A DNA stretch of 64,000 nt. It comes from Desulfobulbaceae bacterium DB1 (GTDB lineage: Bacteria > Desulfobacterota > Desulfobulbia > Desulfobulbales > SURF-16). Below are positions 60,033 to 64,000 of this stretch, one piece after another. Position numbers and translations under genes: made by a program. The stretch spans positions 62,001 to 126,000 of the forward strand of contig MQUF01000001.1 of assembly GCA_001914235.1 (NCBI GenBank), in the 5' to 3' direction. Numbering within the stretch: position 1 is the first letter of the stretch; every line of letters begins with the position of its first letter. The notes under the pieces are model-generated. The model saw nothing but the letters and a program-made list of their open reading frames with translations. It was not told the origin of the DNA and did no database searches.

Positions 60033-61544
60033 TTATCCTTTCTTGCTGCTTTTTTTGATGGCCATGGCGGCGAAATCGCGAAACAGCCGCAGAGCCTTGA
60101 TGCGGTTTTTGCCCAGTTTCGGCCGACCGGCCTTGCGGTCCATGTAAAGCAGGGCGATGGCCTTGCCGTTGACAGCGATGGGTAATAAATAAACGGTTCT
60201 GCCCTTGGTCAGGTAATGAATTTTTTCCGGGAAGGCCCCGAGGCTGTCCGCCTCAATGGCCACGTCCTTGCAGAGTTTCATGGCCTTGGGTATGGCTTGG
60301 TCCGTATTGGCCAGGGGCTGTTCAAAATTGGCGATATCGGCGGCCTCAATGTCGCCGAGGCCGAAGCGGCCGACCAGGGCGATCTTGGTGGCCTGAATGC
60401 TGATGACGCAAAGGATGACCCGGTCGAAACCAATCCCCCGGTATATGGCCTCCAGCAGATTGGCATAAAATTCATTCAGCTGGAAAGGCCCCATGAGGGT
60501 CTCGGTCATTTCCTTGATGAATTCGTTGATCGATTTGTCGGAACTGGGCAGTTCATCAAGCTCTTCCGTGCCGTCCGGTTTGGTTCCGGCGATCTTGCCA
60601 TTCTCCTCTGGGAGCGGGGCGCTCCCCTGGCGAGACGCCTTTTCCAGTTTGCTGTGAATTTTCAGTTTTGACAGGCCGTAGCGGATCGAGTCGGAAATGT
60701 CCTGGGAACCCTCGACGCAGTTGGTCAGTATTTCCAGCGCCTTTTCCTGGTTGATGGAGATGATGCCGCCATATTTAGCGAGCAGTTCGCTGGTGTCTTC
60801 GCCGTTGCAGACCTTGTCGACAAAGCGATTGCTGAAGTCTGCGAGATTCTGCAGGTAAGCTTCCGCGTCGTAACTGCTTTTCGGTGGGGCCGGGTTGGAT
60901 TCCATGGCGCCGATCACCTTGTCGGACAGGTTCCAGAAGCGGGCAATTTCCTGCCCCAGTTCGGCAAAGGTGAGTTCTTCCAGCAATTGTCGGCTGGCCG
61001 TATCTTCGGGGATTCCGGCCGCCACCTTTTTTTCAATATCTTTATAGATGTCGGGCAGGTAGATAAAGGCGATGATTTTGCCGAGATTGTGGAGCAGGCC
61101 GCAGATGAAGGCCTCCTCGGGCGGGACGTTGAGCTTCTTGTCGCCGGCGATGTCCCTGCACTGGAGCGCGCTGAGGAAGGAGCGGGTCATCAGTTTGCTG
61201 ATACCTTCCTTTTCCACCCCGGACTTGATGAAATCCTCAAAAATTGCAATGGCGGTAGCCAGGTCGCGCACGGAATCAAAGCCGAGGATGGTGACGGCCT
61301 TGGATATGGAGCTGACGGCCTGCCCCAGGGAGTAATAGGCGGAATTGACCACCTGGAGGACTTTGTTGGTCAGGGAGTAGTCCTTCAGGATAACGCGGGA
61401 AAGATCATAGGACGCGCTGCGGCTGCTGTGCACAAGGGAAATGAGTTCCTGGACATGGGTTGACATGGCCGGGAGTTCGCTCATGTTCATTTTTGCAAAA
61501 ATTTCTGCCAGTTTTCCTGACGGCTGACCCTTTTTTTCTGTCAT
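60033..61544 (-). CDS. HDOD domain signalling protein (paralogue 2)
   Basis: 503 residues. Same architecture as 31362-32825: HDOD domain with [55 protein letters not shown], and a C-terminal GAF-like part. About half of the N-terminal positions are identical to paralogue 1 by eye. It lies 5 nt upstream of serS in the same direction, but a functional link is not apparent. Confidence 0.85.
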   Translation of the reverse strand: MTEKKGQPSGKLAEIFAKMNMSELPAMSTHVQELISLVHSSRSASYDLSRVILKDYSLTNKVLQVVNSAYYSLGQAVSSISKAVTILGFDSVRDLATAIAIFEDFIKSGVEKEGISKLMTRSFLSALQCRDIAGDKKLNVPPEEAFICGLLHNLGKIIAFIYLPDIYKDIEKKVAAGIPEDTASRQLLEELTFAELGQEIARFWNLSDKVIGAMESNPAPPKSSYDAEAYLQNLADFSNRFVDKVCNGEDTSELLAKYGGIISINQEKALEILTNCVEGSQDISDSIRYGLSKLKIHSKLEKASRQGSAPLPEENGKIAGTKPDGTEELDELPSSDKSINEFIKEMTETLMGPFQLNEFYANLLEAIYRGIGFDRVILCVISIQATKIALVGRFGLGDIEAADIANFEQPLANTDQAIPKAMKLCKDVAIEADSLGAFPEKIHYLTKGRTVYLLPIAVNGKAIALLYMDRKAGRPKLGKNRIKALRLFRDFAAMAIKKSSKKG

Positions 61545-61668
61545 TTTGTTTTGTTTTGTGGGTTAAATAGTTACAACCTTGCTTTATTAAATGGTATTAT
61601 ACGAGAAACATTGAACAAACCATTGTTATAAAACAATATCGCCGTTCCGCTCTCCGGAGACCGGAAAG

Positions 61669-61716
61669 GGAGCTGTAACGAAATCACACGACTGAAGAGG
61701 TTGTTTCGTAACGGCT
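61669..61716. repeat. Dispersed palindromic element, copy 3 (inverted)
   Basis: Reverse complement reads GAGCCGTTACGAAACAACC, then ATTTCGTTACAGCTCC, matching copies at 1275 and 9077. It lies between the divergent HDOD and FHA-cyclase genes, unlike the other two copies, which follow coding regions directly. Confidence 0.7.
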
Positions 61717-61815
61717 CGTAAATATCTATTGTCGGTTATTACACTAGCTTGTGCGGCTGAAAAAAACAATTCATAAAATCAGGGGCCGCTGAAGAGGGGC
61801 CCGATACGCAGACAT

Positions 61816-62805
61816 ATGACGCAATCCGGTACAGCAAACGCAGCCATAAAACTTGTCGCCGGAGGAGAGGAAACCAGCTGGACCCTGACAGGGAAAAGCA
61901 CTTTCAGGATCGGCCGCGGCGCAGACTGTGATATCCTGCTGCCCTACCCCTGGGTTTCCCGGCAGCATGCCATGATCCAGATTGAGGCCAATTCCAGCCA
62001 TAATCTTATTGATCTGGGAAGCGCAAACGGCACCCTTGTCAATGGTCGCCGCGTTTATGGCCCCACGCGACTGAGCGCGGGCGACCGTGTCACCATCGGC
62101 AAATCCGAACTCGTTTTTTGGCAGGAATCGGTGGCGAATGAACCCGCGGGCGATGAAACCGATGCCGCCGGCGATGCAACGGTGGCATTTTTGCAGCGCG
62201 AGCTAGCCACCATTCTGGTTTGTGATATCCGTAAGTTTACTCCTTTATCCGAGGAAGTGGGGGCGGATCGAATTTCCGAGTTTCTTGGCCAGTGGACGAA
62301 AAAAGTCGATGCGGTTGTGCGGAAAAACGGCGGCCAGGTCGACAAGTTCATTGGCGATGCCGTGCTGGCGGTGTGGGCCAACGGCGCTGAGTTTGCCTCG
62401 GTCGCCCGGGCACTGCTTTCGGCGCTTGAGATAAGCATCTGGACCCGCAAAATCGGTCTCGCCGCGCCGGGTATCAACCGTGAACTGCTGATAGGCGCGG
62501 CACTCAATACGGGTGAAGCGGTCATGGGCAATATGGGGGTTGGCGGGCAGCGTGATTTTACCATTGTCGGGGATGTGGTGAATGTGACCTTCAGGTTGCA
62601 GGAGATGACTTCACGGCACAAGCTGGACGTAATTCTCGGCGAACCGGCCTATCTGCAGCTGCGAAAGGCGGAATCATGTTTTACGCCGCATCAGTATGCG
62701 ATTCGCGGCAAAACCGAGGTGTTGCGGGCCTACAGTACGAGTTTTGCGGGACTTCGTCGCTATCTCGCTGACTGGAAATCTCTTTTTAAAAATGAAATTA
62801 CGTAA
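61816..62805 (+). CDS. FHA domain-class III adenylate/guanylate cyclase
   Basis: 329 residues. Residues about 10-100 form an FHA domain (RIGRGADCDILLP, VSRQHAMI, LGSANGTLVNGRRV). The class III cyclase domain starts near 130: TILVCDIRKFTPLSEEVG, KFIGDAVLAVWANG, TGEAVMGNMG and GDVVNVTFRLQ. The two metal Asp and the Asn-Arg pair are kept, so it is probably active. It may be controlled through the FHA binding of phosphothreonine made by the neighbouring kinase. Confidence 0.9.
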   Translation: MTQSGTANAAIKLVAGGEETSWTLTGKSTFRIGRGADCDILLPYPWVSRQHAMIQIEANSSHNLIDLGSANGTLVNGRRVYGPTRLSAGDRVTIGKSELVFWQESVANEPAGDETDAAGDATVAFLQRELATILVCDIRKFTPLSEEVGADRISEFLGQWTKKVDAVVRKNGGQVDKFIGDAVLAVWANGAEFASVARALLSALEISIWTRKIGLAAPGINRELLIGAALNTGEAVMGNMGVGGQRDFTIVGDVVNVTFRLQEMTSRHKLDVILGEPAYLQLRKAESCFTPHQYAIRGKTEVLRAYSTSFAGLRRYLADWKSLFKNEIT

Positions 62806-62809
62806 AGTT

Positions 62810-62870
62810 GACGGATTCGTAAAAACGAAAAATTGACTTTTTGCGAAACAATGACGTTGCAAACCGGCTG
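62810..62870. repeat. Imperfect inverted repeat, FHA intergenic
   Basis: GTTGACGGATTCGTAAAAAC and, in inverse, a GTCATTGTTTCGCAAAAAGTC-like stretch face each other before the double-FHA gene. Pairing is imperfect (TTCGTAAAAA against TTCGCAAAAA). It may be a degraded small repeat. Confidence 0.4.
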
Positions 62871-62896
62871 ATGCCGGCCAGGAAGAGGAGTGAATT

Positions 62897-63592
62897 ATGG
62901 CTGTATGGGCAATAAAGCTGCATGGCAAGGTTGTGAAGCAGTTTCCCATCGAAGATGGTGAGCGGCTGGTGATCGGCAGGAGCGCGGAAGCCGACGTGGT
63001 GGTGGATAATACGGCGATTTCGCGCAAGCATACGGCGCTTGAGAGGAGAAACGGCGTTTATTTCGTGGAGGATCTCGGCAGCCTGAACGGCACCATGGTC
63101 AACGGCAAAAAGATAGATTCCTGCGTTCAGCTCTTTGATGATGATGTGGTGGAGATCGGCAAATTTCTTCTCCTGCCCGCCGAGTCGTCGAAGGAAAAGG
63201 GATTCGCTTCACAAAGCGCGGCTCTTGACTTCGGCGACGAAACGGTTTTTGTCACGCGAAGCAGTTCTTCCGGGCCCCAGAAGAGCAAGGAAGCGGTCAA
63301 GGTCGTCCACCGGCTGACCGTGATAAAAGGTGACGGCAGCCCCGGCGAAGTGCCGCTGTTCGGCCGCAGCAGTGTCAAGATCGGCAAGGACATCAACAGC
63401 GATTTGCGGGTTTCCGGCTGGTTTGTTGCCCAGGCCCAGTGTTACGTCATTAATCGCGACAAGAAATTTTATCTCGTTCCCCAGCGGAGCTGGGCGAAAA
63501 CCCTGCTCAACGGCGCGCCGGCCAGGGAAGAATGCGAACTGAACAAGGGGGATGTCATCGAGATTCGAGGCGTACAGATCCGTTTTGAGTAG
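62897..63592 (+). CDS. Double FHA domain protein
   Basis: 231 residues. First FHA: VIGRSAEADVVVDN, ISRKHTALER and LGSLNGTMVNGKKI (about 20-90). The second (about 140-228) is diverged: VKIGKDINSDLRV and AKTLLNGAPARE, with the Ser-x-x-His motif missing. It links to the kinase gene that follows by 80 nt. GGAAGAGGAG stands before the ATG. Confidence 0.88.
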   Translation: MAVWAIKLHGKVVKQFPIEDGERLVIGRSAEADVVVDNTAISRKHTALERRNGVYFVEDLGSLNGTMVNGKKIDSCVQLFDDDVVEIGKFLLLPAESSKEKGFASQSAALDFGDETVFVTRSSSSGPQKSKEAVKVVHRLTVIKGDGSPGEVPLFGRSSVKIGKDINSDLRVSGWFVAQAQCYVINRDKKFYLVPQRSWAKTLLNGAPAREECELNKGDVIEIRGVQIRFE

Positions 63593-63672
63593 CCGTCGAC
63601 AACTGTTTCCCGTTGTCACGGCAAGCAGCATCTTTCCTCTTTCCCGCCCCGGAGCGGAGATTTCAACCCGTT

Positions 63673-64000
63673 ATGCTGAGTCGCTTTTTTAAAAAGGATA
63701 GCCAGGGCGCGAGCGGCAAGTCGGTTCAGGACAAGGCGCCCTCCGTCGATCTCACCCAGGTTCTGCCCGGTCAGGGCGATGCTGATGCCGCGGTTGGGCT
63801 GAACTGGCTGCCCGGAGAGGTTATCGACGACCGCTATCGGATCGATCGCATCTTCAGCGGCGCCATGGGCAAGGTTTATATTGCCGAGCATCTGGGCTGG
63901 GGCATCTGGATGGCCATCAAGGCGCCCAGGCCGGAAGTATGGGCCGACCGGGAGGGATTGCAGCGCATTCTCCGGGAGGCCAACGGCTGGGTCCGTTTGG
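63673..64000 (+). CDS. Serine/threonine protein kinase, N-terminal part
   Basis: The first 109 codons. After a ~45-residue polar leader, the kinase domain begins: DDRYRIDRIFSGAMGKVYIA (glycine-rich loop, altered to SGAMG), and the ATP lysine in WMAIKAPRPEV. The C-terminal part lies outside the window. With the FHA-cyclase and double-FHA genes it forms a kinase/FHA signalling cluster. Confidence 0.8.
   Translation, partial: MLSRFFKKDSQGASGKSVQDKAPSVDLTQVLPGQGDADAAVGLNWLPGEVIDDRYRIDRIFSGAMGKVYIAEHLGWGIWMAIKAPRPEVWADREGLQRILREANGWVRL

Overview
The window is a 64 kb piece of a moderately GC-rich bacterial chromosome. Gene content and order suggest a Desulfobacterota organism, probably Desulfobulbales or a relative. 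The pointers are an arg-lys/dap supercluster with a lipoprotein inserted, HDOD signalling proteins, a DUF4492-cydAB operon, a CD1871A-type CxxC peptide beside a NapH/YccM-like ferredoxin, and a DHH-CBS-CBS-nucleotidyltransferase fusion. This assignment is inferred; no marker gene was compared.

Layout. 1-9.1 kb: arginine and lysine/diaminopimelate biosynthesis (argD end, argF, argG, argH, a fibronectin-type lipoprotein, lysA, dapF, dapA, dapB). 9.2-15.5 kb: housekeeping genes (FAH-family hydrolase, folK, YHS-like membrane protein, transaldolase, lytic transglycosylase, pgsA) and a two-gene 2-hydroxyacyl-CoA dehydratase-like/activator pair. 15.5-25.4 kb: tRNA-Leu followed by an integrase remnant and then a compact defence operon. 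25.6-31 kb: assorted single genes (CheD, YhcH-like, amphi-Trp, DsbB/DsbA pair, DUF533, rhomboid). 31.3-35 kb: HDOD protein, CutA-TPR fusion, HEAT protein. 34.9-37.9 kb: cytochrome bd oxidase on the minus strand. 38-45 kb: sigma-54 activator, prepilin peptidase, PilZ, UPF0045, ferredoxin membrane protein, SH3 protein, methyltransferase. 45-48.9 kb: proline-rich envelope proteins, then a scarred mobile zone (IS256-family element, truncated antitoxin, truncated recombinase, two tRNA-Ser). 49-61.5 kb: housekeeping minus-strand genes (radA, M50 protease, tRNA nucleotidyltransferase fusion, xer recombinase, rpsU, glycolate-oxidase-like gene, serS, a second HDOD protein) with ddl on the plus strand. 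61.8-64 kb: an FHA-cyclase / double-FHA / Ser-Thr kinase cluster that runs off the end.

The most interesting system is the defence operon at 16.08-25.39 kb. It reads: excisionase-type HTH protein, HsdM, HI0074-type HEPN protein, a single ORF joining a complete MntA-like nucleotidyltransferase to a complete HsdS specificity subunit, an AlbA_2/AAA_4 protein, and HsdR. The last four junctions are tight, three of them being 4-nt ATGA overlaps. A HEPN/MNT toxin-antitoxin pair is therefore wired physically (fusion) and translationally (overlap) into a type I restriction-modification system. The HEPN protein carries Asp where the family's RNxxSHTY motif has His. HsdM carries two in-frame palindromic repeat insertions.

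Other structures worth a look are a dispersed ~50 bp palindromic element present three times, a 9-nt-period inverted array between argG and argH, a CutA-TPR fusion, and a 21-bp heptad-encoding repeat in the AlbA_2 protein.
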